A stretch of DNA of 5,859 nucleotides, from NCBI GenBank assembly GCA_026785785.1, contig JAJAZI010000321.1, positions 1-5,859 of the forward strand, read 5' to 3'. Position 1 is the first letter of the stretch, and each line of letters opens with the position of its first letter. The notes below the pieces were generated by a model, which was not told where the DNA came from, made no database searches, and was given only the letters and a program-made list of their open reading frames with translations. Positions 1 to 5,743 of the stretch are shown here, piece after piece. This DNA comes from Microbacteriaceae bacterium (GTDB lineage Bacteria; Actinomycetota; Actinomycetes; Actinomycetales; Microbacteriaceae). The position numbers and the translations under genes are program-made.

Positions 1-92
1 AGCGCCATCGGGAACGATCCCATCACGTCGGGGTCCGCTGAGGCGGGCACCTCTCGGGTGGCCTCGCTCTTCGAGGCGGGGGAAGACTCCAT
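1..92 (-). CDS. 5' end of an unrecognised protein gene (partial, runs off the left edge)
   Basis: A minus-strand frame opens with ATG at 92-90 and stays open to base 1, giving about 30 codons; the protein begins MESSPASKSEATREV and later reads DPDVMGSFPMA. Three observations support a real gene. GAGGAG lies 6 nt upstream of the ATG (99-104), a near-ideal Shine-Dalgarno. Nearly all third codon positions are G or C. A plausible promoter sits at 115-144. The first 20 residues are polar and rich in Ser, Ala and Glu, with no signal peptide or membrane segment, so they look like a disordered N-terminal extension before a domain outside the window. I do not recognise the family and assign no function. 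A competing frame from ATG at 114 is also open but Arg/Gly-rich, lacks a comparable ribosome binding site and looks like a shadow. The gene diverges from the PEBP-family gene at 236. Confidence 0.6.
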   Translation of the reverse strand, partial: MESSPASKSEATREVPASADPDVMGSFPMA

Positions 93-98
93 GCTGCG

Positions 99-104
99 CT
101 CCTC
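99..104 (-). promoter_or_regulatory. Ribosome binding site deciding the start of the left partial gene
   Basis: Read on the minus strand the bases are GAGGAG, followed by a 6-nt spacer and ATG at 92-90. This strong match to the anti-Shine-Dalgarno is the main reason for choosing that start over the ATG at 114. Confidence 0.6.
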
Positions 105-109
105 GGTTG

Positions 110-130
110 ACCATATGGTAGGCAGTACCA
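110..130. promoter_or_regulatory. Operator-like cluster: ACCATATGGT palindrome plus overlapping TGGTA/TACCA inverted repeat
   Basis: Bases 110-119 form the perfect 10-bp palindrome ACCATATGGT. Its right half is reused in a second inverted repeat, TGGTA (116-120), 5-nt spacer GGCAG, TACCA (126-130). The cluster covers the candidate -10 element and the expected start point of the minus-strand gene at 92, where a repressor site would be expected. The symmetry is seen directly; the operator role is inferred, and I cannot name the regulator family. Confidence 0.35.
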
Positions 131-144
131 CTCGGCCCGCCCAA
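115..144 (-). promoter_or_regulatory. Candidate sigma-70-type promoter for the left partial gene
   Basis: On the minus strand, TTGGGC (144-139) and TACCAT (120-115) are separated by 18 nt. The -10 fits TANNNT and the -35 keeps TTG, a common quality for high-GC actinobacterial promoters. The start point would fall near 108, leaving a short leader that contains the GAGGAG ribosome binding site. This is a visual match only. Confidence 0.35.
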
Positions 145-235
145 CGCCTTGACACCGTCGCCGTGCGGCATCGCCAGCGCACGCCCAGCGCGCGTGGGGT
201 AGACAGGAGCATCCGCTACTGAAAGGCGAATGCCG

Positions 236-766
236 ATGAACGATCCCAACTGGAACCTGCCTCAGATCCCGAGCTTCACCCTGGAGAGCCCGGAAGTCGA
301 TGCGGGCGGTGTGCTGCCGGGCTGGGCGCGCTCGGGTATCGCCGGAGCCGGCGGGCAGGACCGCTCACCGGCCCTCCGCTGGAGCGGTGCGCCGGAAGAC
401 ACGAAGAGCTTCGCGTTGACCGTCTACGACCCCGATGCGCCGACCGGCAGCGGCTTCTGGCACTGGGCCGTGTTCAACCTTCCGGCCGCCCTCGCCGAGT
501 TGCCAGCCGACGCAGGAAACCCCGATGCCGGCCTGCTTCCCACGGGTGCGCAGACGCTCCCCAACGAGCTGGGTCTGTCGCGATTCCTGGGCGCCGCTCC
601 CCCGGCCGGCCACGGTCCGCACCGGTACTTCTTCACCCTGACGGCGCTCGATGTCGACCGTCTCGACCTGCACGACGCCAGCACGCCAGCGGTGCTCGGC
701 TTCAACTTCCTCGGGCACGCCCTCGCCCGGGCGCAGTTCTTCGCGACCTCGGAGACGCCGGCGTAG
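236..766 (+). CDS. YbhB/YbcL family Raf kinase inhibitor-like protein (PEBP fold)
   Basis: This 176-residue protein belongs to the phosphatidylethanolamine-binding protein superfamily, bacterial YbhB/YbcL branch. Members are small, mostly cytoplasmic, single-domain proteins with an anion/ligand pocket; their bacterial role is poorly defined, so no reaction is assigned. Seen in the sequence: GAGGQDRSPALRW (37-49), the first PEBP signature DPDAP (65-69) followed by FWHWAVFNLP with pocket His76, and the second signature GPHRYFF (127-133). Length is normal and the ends look complete. No signal peptide or membrane segment is visible. Two in-frame ATGs exist, at 230 and 236. I prefer 236 because AAAGG (222-226) lies 9 nt from it but only 3 nt from 230, and because relatives usually begin M-x-D-P before the LPxxPSF stretch; 230 would add two residues. 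The gene appears monocistronic, followed after 28 nt by a strong hairpin. Family call is firm; function is open. Confidence 0.93.
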   Translation: MNDPNWNLPQIPSFTLESPEVDAGGVLPGWARSGIAGAGGQDRSPALRWSGAPEDTKSFALTVYDPDAPTGSGFWHWAVFNLPAALAELPADAGNPDAGLLPTGAQTLPNELGLSRFLGAAPPAGHGPHRYFFTLTALDVDRLDLHDASTPAVLGFNFLGHALARAQFFATSETPA

Positions 767-794
767 CGCTGCCGGCACACGCCGCGGCGTTAAA

Positions 795-831
795 CGAAAT
801 CGCCGCCCCTCGATGAGGGGCGGCGATTTCG
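795..831. terminator. Perfect 17-bp hairpin, probable bidirectional transcription terminator
   Basis: The left arm (795-811) and right arm (815-831) are exact reverse complements of 17 bases around a 3-nt loop, GAT. The hairpin starts 28 nt after the stop of the PEBP-family gene, the usual place for a terminator. There is no U-tract on the plus strand; on the minus strand the stem is followed by GTTTAAC, a weak U-run. Actinobacterial terminators often lack U-tracts, and the position lets the hairpin stop both the plus-strand gene and readthrough from the minus-strand operon ending at 1176. Confidence 0.75.
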
Positions 832-971
832 CGCGTTGGGGAGAATATCAGGTGCGGGCGTTTGCCCCCGGATCGCTTCCCACCATTGCCATTACAAGCA
901 TGGCGGCTGCGACGGCAACAATCACAGAGTGCAATCCGTGCTCAGCGACACGCTGTGCCCGTCCAGGCGCG

Positions 972-1022
972 CGATGTCGCGCCCTCGACAAGGTGAGCCC
1001 CCTGTTGAACCGATGTCGCGCC
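972..1022. repeat. Direct 12-bp repeat CGATGTCGCGCC, two copies
   Basis: Identical copies lie at 972-983 and 1011-1022, 39 bp start to start, in otherwise non-repetitive intergenic DNA. The shared TGTCGCG core recurs at 1091-1097. Spacing close to a multiple of the helical turn is compatible with protein binding on one face, but function is unknown. Confidence 0.4.
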
Positions 1023-1090
1023 ATCCCCGACCCCTCCTCTGCACCCTCTGTGTGCACGACTCCGAGTCTTACCGTCAACCGAAGCTTGAA

Positions 1091-1100
1091 TGTCGCGACA
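1091..1100. promoter_or_regulatory. TGTCGCGACA palindrome, possible protein-binding site
   Basis: This is a perfect 10-bp palindrome in the gene-less interval, 76 nt beyond the stop of the CoA-ester lyase gene. It shares the TGTCGCG core with the two upstream repeats. The binding role is inferred only; short GC-rich palindromes arise easily by chance in such DNA. Confidence 0.25.
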
Positions 1101-1175
1101 CGCCGGTGGATCGGAGAGTCCGCGGCGATGTTGGCGCGCCGAGTGAGCGCCGCCGCGCGGTGGGAACGACGCGGG

Positions 1176-1985
1176 TCAGCTCGCCGGCTCGCCTGCACGT
1201 CGGACGACCTCGGCGGCCTGGGCGACCACTGGCCCGTCGATCATCCGGCCGTGGAACCGGAACACGCCTCCATCGGCCGCGGCGAGCAGCTCCCGCGCGG
1301 CGGCGACCTCGTGCTCGCTCGGGCGGAACGCGTCCCGGATAGTGTGCACCTGGCCGGGGTGGATGCACGCGACGGCGTCGAACCCGCTCGCGGCGGCATC
1401 CTCGGCCTCGGCACCGAGCCCGACGAGGTCGGCGATATCGAGGTGCACGGCGTCGATCGCGGCCCGGCCGGCGGCGGCCGCAGCGAGCAGGACGACCGAG
1501 CGGGCGTGGCGCGCGACGTGCCGGTAACGGCCGTCGAGGAACCTGCTCGAGGTGCCCCCGAGGGAGGCGACGAGGTCTTCCGCTCCCCACATCAGCGCGA
1601 CGACGTTCGGGTGCTCGGCGATCCGGTTCGCGGCGACGATGCCGGCGGCGGTCTCGCACAGCGCGATAATCTCGAGCGCGCCGAAACCGGCGAGGTCCCG
1701 AACACCGGCGACCTTGGGCAGCATCACGGTGCTGTACCCGCTGCGCCTGACGGCGGCGAGATCGGCGCGGAAGTCCTCCGAGTTCGTGGAGTTGATCCGA
1801 ACGACCGTGCGGGCGGGATCGAGCGGATGCGCCAGCAGCGCCTCACGAGCGCCGGCGCGCCGCTCGGGGGCGACGGAGTCCTCAAGGTCGAGGATCACGG
1901 CATCCGCCCGCTCGGCCGCCTTGGCGTACCGGTCGGGCCGATCGGCGGGGCAGAACAGGAGGGCGGGTCCCAGCAGGAAGGTCAT
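1176..1985 (-). CDS. citE: CitE-like CoA-ester lyase (HpcH/HpaI family), likely beta-hydroxyacyl-CoA lyase of leucine catabolism
   Basis: The 269-residue product is a TIM-barrel lyase of the HpcH/HpaI aldolase/citrate lyase family, expected to be cytoplasmic and Mg-dependent. Visible motifs are LLFCPADRPDRYAKAA (9-24), the acidic VILDLED (30-36), VVRIN (61-65), VMLPK (87-91), LCETAAGI (109-116), the metal-binding MWGAEDL (132-138) and CIHPGQV (207-213). The CPADRP variant, where many relatives have VPG-R/DRP, the YRHVARHARS stretch and VHLDI resemble, as remembered, M. tuberculosis Rv2498c. That enzyme is reported to cleave both (R)-HMG-CoA and (S)-citramalyl-CoA, so I infer HMG-CoA to acetyl-CoA plus acetoacetate here, with itaconate breakdown possible. 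It is not the citrate lyase complex beta subunit: no CitD, CitF or CitC is adjacent. Start: ATG at 1985-1983 overlaps the upstream TGA as ATGA, indicating translational coupling; an in-frame ATG at 2003 would add six residues but is less economical. Last gene of the operon seen here. Confidence 0.9.
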   Translation of the reverse strand: MTFLLGPALLFCPADRPDRYAKAAERADAVILDLEDSVAPERRAGAREALLAHPLDPARTVVRINSTNSEDFRADLAAVRRSGYSTVMLPKVAGVRDLAGFGALEIIALCETAAGIVAANRIAEHPNVVALMWGAEDLVASLGGTSSRFLDGRYRHVARHARSVVLLAAAAAGRAAIDAVHLDIADLVGLGAEAEDAAASGFDAVACIHPGQVHTIRDAFRPSEHEVAAARELLAAADGGVFRFHGRMIDGPVVAQAAEVVRRAGEPAS

Positions 1986-2464
1986 GGCCGCGCGCCCTCG
2001 CACCAGACGAGCGTGGAGCGCACGGCCGTCGCGACGATGACGCCGGACTGGTTGCGGCCGGTGTGCTCAAGGGTGACGATGCCCTGTCCCGGCCTCGACC
2101 CGGAGAGCCGCTTGGCCGTTACGATGGTCTCGGAGTAGAGCGTGTCGCCATGGAAGAGCGGATGCGGGAACTCCACCTTCTCGAACCCGAGGTTCGCCAC
2201 GATCGTTCCCTGGGTGAGCTGGGCGACCGAGCTGCCGACGATCGTCGCGAGGGTGAACATCGAATTCACGAGTCGCTGGCCGAACGGCTGCTCGGCCGCG
2301 AACGCCGCATCCAAATGCAGTGCCTGCGGATTCATCGTCATGGTCGAGAACAGCACGTTGTCGGCCTCGGTGACGGTGCGCCCCGGGCGGTGCAGGTAGA
2401 TCGCCTCCAGGTCGAACTCCTCGAAGAAGAGGCCCCGCTGCTCGATTCGCTCGCGTTCCGGCAT
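1982..2464 (-). CDS. MaoC family dehydratase, likely (R)-specific methylglutaconyl/itaconyl-CoA hydratase
   Basis: This 160-residue single hot-dog-fold protein belongs to the MaoC/mesaconyl-CoA hydratase group. Characteristic parts are GRTVTEADNVLFS (28-40), the active-site stretch TMNPQALHLD (43-52) with Asn45 and His50, FGQRLVNSMFTL (61-72), TIVANLGF, FHGDTLYSET and HTGRNQ. Classical R-hydratases carry GDxNPLH; this subgroup lacks that exact Asp arrangement and has two extra residues before the His. The order MaoC then CitE-like lyase, as in M. tuberculosis Rv2499c-Rv2498c, implies that it hydrates an enoyl-CoA (3-methylglutaconyl-CoA, possibly also itaconyl-CoA) to feed the lyase. The start is well supported: AGGGAG lies 6 nt before the ATG at 2464. 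The stop overlaps the lyase start by 4 nt, and 26 nt separate it from the upstream dehydrogenase gene. Length is complete. The substrate is inferred from context. Confidence 0.9.
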   Translation of the reverse strand: MPERERIEQRGLFFEEFDLEAIYLHRPGRTVTEADNVLFSTMTMNPQALHLDAAFAAEQPFGQRLVNSMFTLATIVGSSVAQLTQGTIVANLGFEKVEFPHPLFHGDTLYSETIVTAKRLSGSRPGQGIVTLEHTGRNQSGVIVATAVRSTLVWCEGARP

Positions 2465-2490
2465 CCGCTGCTCCCTCGCTTGTCTGGACT

Positions 2491-3657
2491 CTAGCCCGGG
2501 AACCCGAGGGCGCGGGAGATGACCATGAGCTGCACCTCCGTCGTGCCCTCCCCGAGCTCGAGCACCTTCGAGTCGCGGTAGTGGCGCGCGACGGGGTTCT
2601 CGTTCATGAACCCGTAGCCGCCGAAGATCTGGGTCGCGTCCCTCGCGTTGTCCATCGCTGCTTCGCTGCCGACCATCTTGGCGATCGAGGCCTGCATCTT
2701 GAACGGTTCGCCGCGCATCATCCGGGCGACGGCGTCGTAGTAGGCAAGCCGCGCGGTGTGCACGCGCGCCTGCATGCGGGCGAGCTTGAAGGCGATGTGC
2801 TGGTTCGAGCCGATCGGCCGGCCGAAGACGTTGCGGCTGCCGGCGTAGCGCAGGGACTCCTCAAGGCAGCCCTGGGCGGCGCCGGTGCACAGCGCGGCGA
2901 AGGCGATGCGGCCTTCGTCGAGTGTCTCGACGAAGTTGGCGAAGCCGCGGCCTCGTGCGCCGAGCAGGTTCGCCTCGGGCACGCGCACGTTCGTGAGGGT
3001 AAGCGGATGCGTGTCGGAGGTGTGCCAGCCGACCTTGTCGTAGGCGGGCTCGACGGTGAGCCCCTCGATCGGCGTCGGCACGAGGATCGCGGACAGCTCC
3101 TTCTTGATCGAGCCATCGGCGCGCTCGGACTCCCCCGTCACCGCCGTGATCGTCACCAGCCGGGTGATCTGGGTGCCCGAGTTGGTGATGAACTGCTTGC
3201 TTCCGTTGATGACCCACTCGCCGTTCTCGAGCGACGCGGTCGTCTTCGTGCCGGCCGCATCCGACCCCGCATCGGCCTCGGTCAACCCGAAGGCGGCGAT
3301 TGCCTCGCCGCTGGCCAGCCGGGGCAGCCACTCCATCTTCTGCGCCTCGGTGCCGCTGCGGAACAGGGGCATCACGCCAAGGCCGACGCCCGCCTCGAGG
3401 GTGACCGCGATGCTCTGGTCGACGCGCGCGAGCTCCTCGACGGCGAGGCACAGCGAGAGGTAGTCCTTGCCCCGCCCGCCGTACTCCACGGGCAGCGGGA
3501 GCCCGAACAGCCCCATCTCGCCCATCTGCGCGATGATCTCGTACGGCAGCTCCCGTTTGGTGTCGTACTCGTACGCGGCCGGCGCAACGACGGTGTCGGC
3601 GAAGTCGCGTACCGAGGCCTGAAGCGCCGTGTGCTCGTCGGTGAGTTCGTAGCTCAT
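2491..3657 (-). CDS. Acyl-CoA dehydrogenase (FadE19/AcdH-like), likely isovaleryl- or branched-chain acyl-CoA dehydrogenase
   Basis: The 388-residue FAD enzyme has the normal length and full three-part layout: helical N-terminal domain (about 5-120), beta domain (about 120-235) and helical C-terminal domain (about 240-386). It matches both acyl-CoA dehydrogenase signatures: GLTEADAGSDAAG (124-136) and the stretch Q343 to D362 containing GGYGF and ENPVARHYRD. The catalytic base is probably Glu370 in LGEGTTEVQ, the short/medium-chain position. The alternative base position used by human isovaleryl-CoA dehydrogenase is occupied by Gly249 in LDEGR. It oxidises an acyl-CoA to the 2-enoyl-CoA and passes electrons to ETF. 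Beside a carboxylase, MaoC hydratase and CitE-like lyase, isovaleryl-CoA is the likeliest substrate, but other branched or short acyl-CoAs are possible. The start ATG at 3657-3655 overlaps the upstream TGA as ATGA, and AGGGAGA lies 4 nt upstream. Longer upstream readings of this frame lie inside the carboxylase gene and are spurious. Confidence 0.95.
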   Translation of the reverse strand: MSYELTDEHTALQASVRDFADTVVAPAAYEYDTKRELPYEIIAQMGEMGLFGLPLPVEYGGRGKDYLSLCLAVEELARVDQSIAVTLEAGVGLGVMPLFRSGTEAQKMEWLPRLASGEAIAAFGLTEADAGSDAAGTKTTASLENGEWVINGSKQFITNSGTQITRLVTITAVTGESERADGSIKKELSAILVPTPIEGLTVEPAYDKVGWHTSDTHPLTLTNVRVPEANLLGARGRGFANFVETLDEGRIAFAALCTGAAQGCLEESLRYAGSRNVFGRPIGSNQHIAFKLARMQARVHTARLAYYDAVARMMRGEPFKMQASIAKMVGSEAAMDNARDATQIFGGYGFMNENPVARHYRDSKVLELGEGTTEVQLMVISRALGFPG

Positions 3658-5738
3658 GCTGTCTCCCTGGTGTGGATGGCCGCGGGGTCTTGTGGACCGG
3701 CCGCGGGTTCGGTGGTGGATGCTGGAATCTCGGGGGGTGCGACGGTCGCGACAACCGCGTCCAGTCGCACGAGGTCGCCGTCGGCCACGGTGATCGTGAC
3801 GGAGCCGTCGATGGGGGCCAGCAGGGTGTGTTCCATCTTCATGGCCTCGACCGTGACGAGCGGCTGCCCGGCGGTGACGTCGTCGCCGGTCACGGCGTGC
3901 ACCGCGACGACGGTCCCGGGCATGGGCGAGCGCACCTCGGGGCTGACCGGGCCGACGCTGCGGTCGCGGTCGGCGAGCGCCGCGGCGAGCTCGTCGCGGC
4001 GGGCGAGGATGCCCAGGCGCCAGCTCGTCCCGTCCCGGGCGATCCAGAGGTCCTGGCCGTCGCGCGCCATAGCCAGGCGCGTCGCGGTGCCGTCGACGGT
4101 GACGAGGTAGGAGTTTGGGGCGGTCTCGACCAGGCTCGCGTCGAGTGCTCCCGCGCCCACGACCACCGTCGCGGCATCCGTCGTTCCGGTCACGAGCACC
4201 TCGACGTCGCCGGCCCCGGGAACGCGGAAGAGGTAGCGGGTGGGCATCGCGGCGCCGAGCCGCCAGCCGCTCGGCGCCGACCACACCGTGCCGGCGCGCC
4301 GCTCCCGTTCGGCATGCAGCAGCAGGGCGGCGGCGGCGAACGCGGGGGCATCCGGCTTCTCGAAGGCAAGCGAGGGAAGCACCCGGTCGATGAGCGAGGT
4401 ATCGAGGTCGCCCGCGAGCACGGCCGGGTCGGCCAGCAGCAGCCGCAGGTACTCGATGTTGCTGTGCACACCGAGCAGCGTCGTGTGGCGCAGCGCCGTG
4501 TCGAGGCGGGCGATCGCCTCGCCGCGGTCGTGTCCCCAGGCGATGACCTTACTGAGCATCGGGTCGTAGTCGGCAGTGACCGTGCCGCCGACACGCAGCG
4601 AGCTGTCGATCCGGATGCCGGGAAGCGCGGGCTCGTCGAGCGCGAGCACACGGCCGGTGCCGGGCAGGAACCCCTGCTCGGGGTCCTCGGCGTAGACCCG
4701 CGCCTCGACCGCATTCCCGCGGTGCACGATCGCGTCCTGGCCGAGGGTAAGCGGCTCGCCGGCGGCGATGCGCACCTGCCACTCGACGAGGTCGATTCCG
4801 GTGACCAGTTCGGTGACGGGATGCTCGACCTGCAGCCGGGCGTTCATCTCCATGAAGAAGAACTCATCCGATCGCTGTGCCGAGACGAGGAACTCGACCG
4901 TGCCGGCACCGACGTAGTCGACGCTGCGCGCCACCTCGCAGGCCGCCTCGCCGATCCGCGCGCGGGTGAGGTCGTCGAGCAGGGGCGATGGCGCCTCCTC
5001 GATGACCTTCTGGTGCCGGCGCTGCAGCGAGCACTCCCGCTCGCCGAGGTGCACCACGGTGCCGTGGCGGTCGGCGAGCACCTGCACCTCGATGTGCCGC
5101 GGCTGGTCGATGAGCCGCTCGAGCAGCAGCGTGTCGTCGCCGAACGCCGAGCGGGCGATCCGCCGTGCCGCGGCGAGGCCGGCGGGCAGCTCGGCGGGAG
5201 TGCGGACGACCTGCATCCCCTTGCCTCCTCCGCCCGCGCTCGGCTTGATCAGCAGCGGGTACCCGGTGCGCTCGGCAGCGGCGGTGAGGGCGTTGTCGTC
5301 CATCGCCGGCTCGTCGGTACCGGGGATCACCGGCACGCCGCGGGCGGAGACGTGGAGCTTCGACCGGATCTTGTCGCCCATGATGTCGAGCGCGCGCACA
5401 CCCGGCCCGATGAAGACCACGCCCGCGTCCGCGCAGGCGGTCGCGAGTGCGGCGTTCTCGGAGAGGAATCCGTAGCCGGGGTGAATCGCCTGGGCACCGG
5501 TGCGGGTCGCGGCGTCCACGATCGACGCGACGCTCAGGTAGCTGTCGGCCGCGGCGGCTGGCCCGATCCGCACGGCGAGGTCGGCTTCGAGCATGTGCCG
5601 GGCGCCGCGGTCGGCGTCGCTGTAGACCGCGACGGAGCGGATGCCGAGGCTCCGCAGCGTGCGGATGACACGGCAGGCGATCTCGCCACGGTTGGCGACG
5701 AGCACGGTGTGGAATGGCGCGGCGGTCGGGGTGGTCAT
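3654..5738 (-). CDS. accA1: Biotin carboxylase/biotin carrier (alpha) subunit of acyl-CoA carboxylase, likely 3-methylcrotonyl-CoA carboxylase
   Basis: The 694-residue protein carboxylates its own biotin with ATP and bicarbonate, then presents it to the carboxyltransferase encoded just upstream. N-terminal biotin carboxylase: VANRGEIACRVIRTL (14-28), IHPGYGFLSEN (85-95), the ATP-grasp loop KPSAGGGGKGM (165-175), RRHQKVIEEAP (240-250), the active-site MEMNARLQVEHPVTE (296-310, with Arg301 and Glu305) and VEARVYAEDP with Arg347. A less conserved middle region (about 490-590) links to a C-terminal biotinyl domain (about 603-666) with SPMPG and EAMKMEH, biotin being carried on Lys634. About 25 Pro/Ala-rich residues follow the biotinyl domain, an uncommon tail. 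Family length is usually about 650-670, so this is slightly long. Start: ATG at 5738 follows the upstream stop by 5 nt, AGGA lies 10 nt before it, and homology begins shortly after; reading further upstream only adds Arg-rich residues overlapping the neighbour. The end overlaps the dehydrogenase start. Substrate choice rests on gene order; propionyl/acetyl-CoA carboxylase is the alternative. Confidence 0.95.
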   Translation of the reverse strand: MTTPTAAPFHTVLVANRGEIACRVIRTLRSLGIRSVAVYSDADRGARHMLEADLAVRIGPAAAADSYLSVASIVDAATRTGAQAIHPGYGFLSENAALATACADAGVVFIGPGVRALDIMGDKIRSKLHVSARGVPVIPGTDEPAMDDNALTAAAERTGYPLLIKPSAGGGGKGMQVVRTPAELPAGLAAARRIARSAFGDDTLLLERLIDQPRHIEVQVLADRHGTVVHLGERECSLQRRHQKVIEEAPSPLLDDLTRARIGEAACEVARSVDYVGAGTVEFLVSAQRSDEFFFMEMNARLQVEHPVTELVTGIDLVEWQVRIAAGEPLTLGQDAIVHRGNAVEARVYAEDPEQGFLPGTGRVLALDEPALPGIRIDSSLRVGGTVTADYDPMLSKVIAWGHDRGEAIARLDTALRHTTLLGVHSNIEYLRLLLADPAVLAGDLDTSLIDRVLPSLAFEKPDAPAFAAAALLLHAERERRAGTVWSAPSGWRLGAAMPTRYLFRVPGAGDVEVLVTGTTDAATVVVGAGALDASLVETAPNSYLVTVDGTATRLAMARDGQDLWIARDGTSWRLGILARRDELAAALADRDRSVGPVSPEVRSPMPGTVVAVHAVTGDDVTAGQPLVTVEAMKMEHTLLAPIDGSVTITVADGDLVRLDAVVATVAPPEIPASTTEPAAGPQDPAAIHTRETA

Positions 5739-5743
5739 CTGCG

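Larger units (their letters stand above)
832..1175. other. 344-bp interval without a convincing gene
   Basis: No frame here has a believable ribosome binding site together with family-like composition. The interval holds three copies of TGTCGCG (975-981, 1014-1020, 1091-1097). The first two lie inside an identical 12-mer, CGATGTCGCGCC (972-983 and 1011-1022); the third lies inside the palindrome TGTCGCGACA (1091-1100). A minus-strand stretch ending at the stop 850-848 encodes a short hydrophobic segment, IVAVAAAMLVMAMVG. The interval could be the long 3' region of the minus-strand operon, a decayed gene, or an unrecognised regulatory or small-RNA region. Nothing decides between these. Confidence 0.5.

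Noticed and set aside
149..154. Perfect TTGACA as a -35 for the PEBP-family gene
   Set aside because: No -10-like hexamer lies 16-19 nt downstream (the bases there are GC-rich, around CGCCAG), so no promoter is called.
1133..1151. Small GGCGC/GCGCC hairpin downstream of the lyase as the operon terminator
   Set aside because: It has only five base pairs with a 9-nt loop and no U-run; such structures are frequent by chance at this GC content.
848..1198. 116-codon minus-strand frame across the gene-less interval
   Set aside because: Its start lies inside the lyase gene, its first part is Arg-rich without a family match, and there is no ribosome binding site. Only the terminal hydrophobic part is kept, as a low-interest finding.
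1176..2003. Lyase start at the upstream ATG (2003)
   Set aside because: The six extra residues (MRGRAA) overlap the hydratase gene further; the ATG at 1985 gives the standard ATGA coupling seen also at the carboxylase-dehydrogenase junction.
651..2138. Long plus-strand open frame (495 codons) over the PEBP-family gene end, the intergenic interval and the lyase gene
   Set aside because: It overlaps two confidently identified genes, is antisense to the lyase, is rich in Arg/Gly/Asp of shadow type, shows no domain, and arises from the scarcity of stops in high-GC DNA.
2581..4110. Long plus-strand open frame (509 codons) antisense to the dehydrogenase and carboxylase genes
   Set aside because: It mirrors conserved coding sequence on the other strand, has no recognisable motif or suitable ribosome binding site, and starts and ends within genes.
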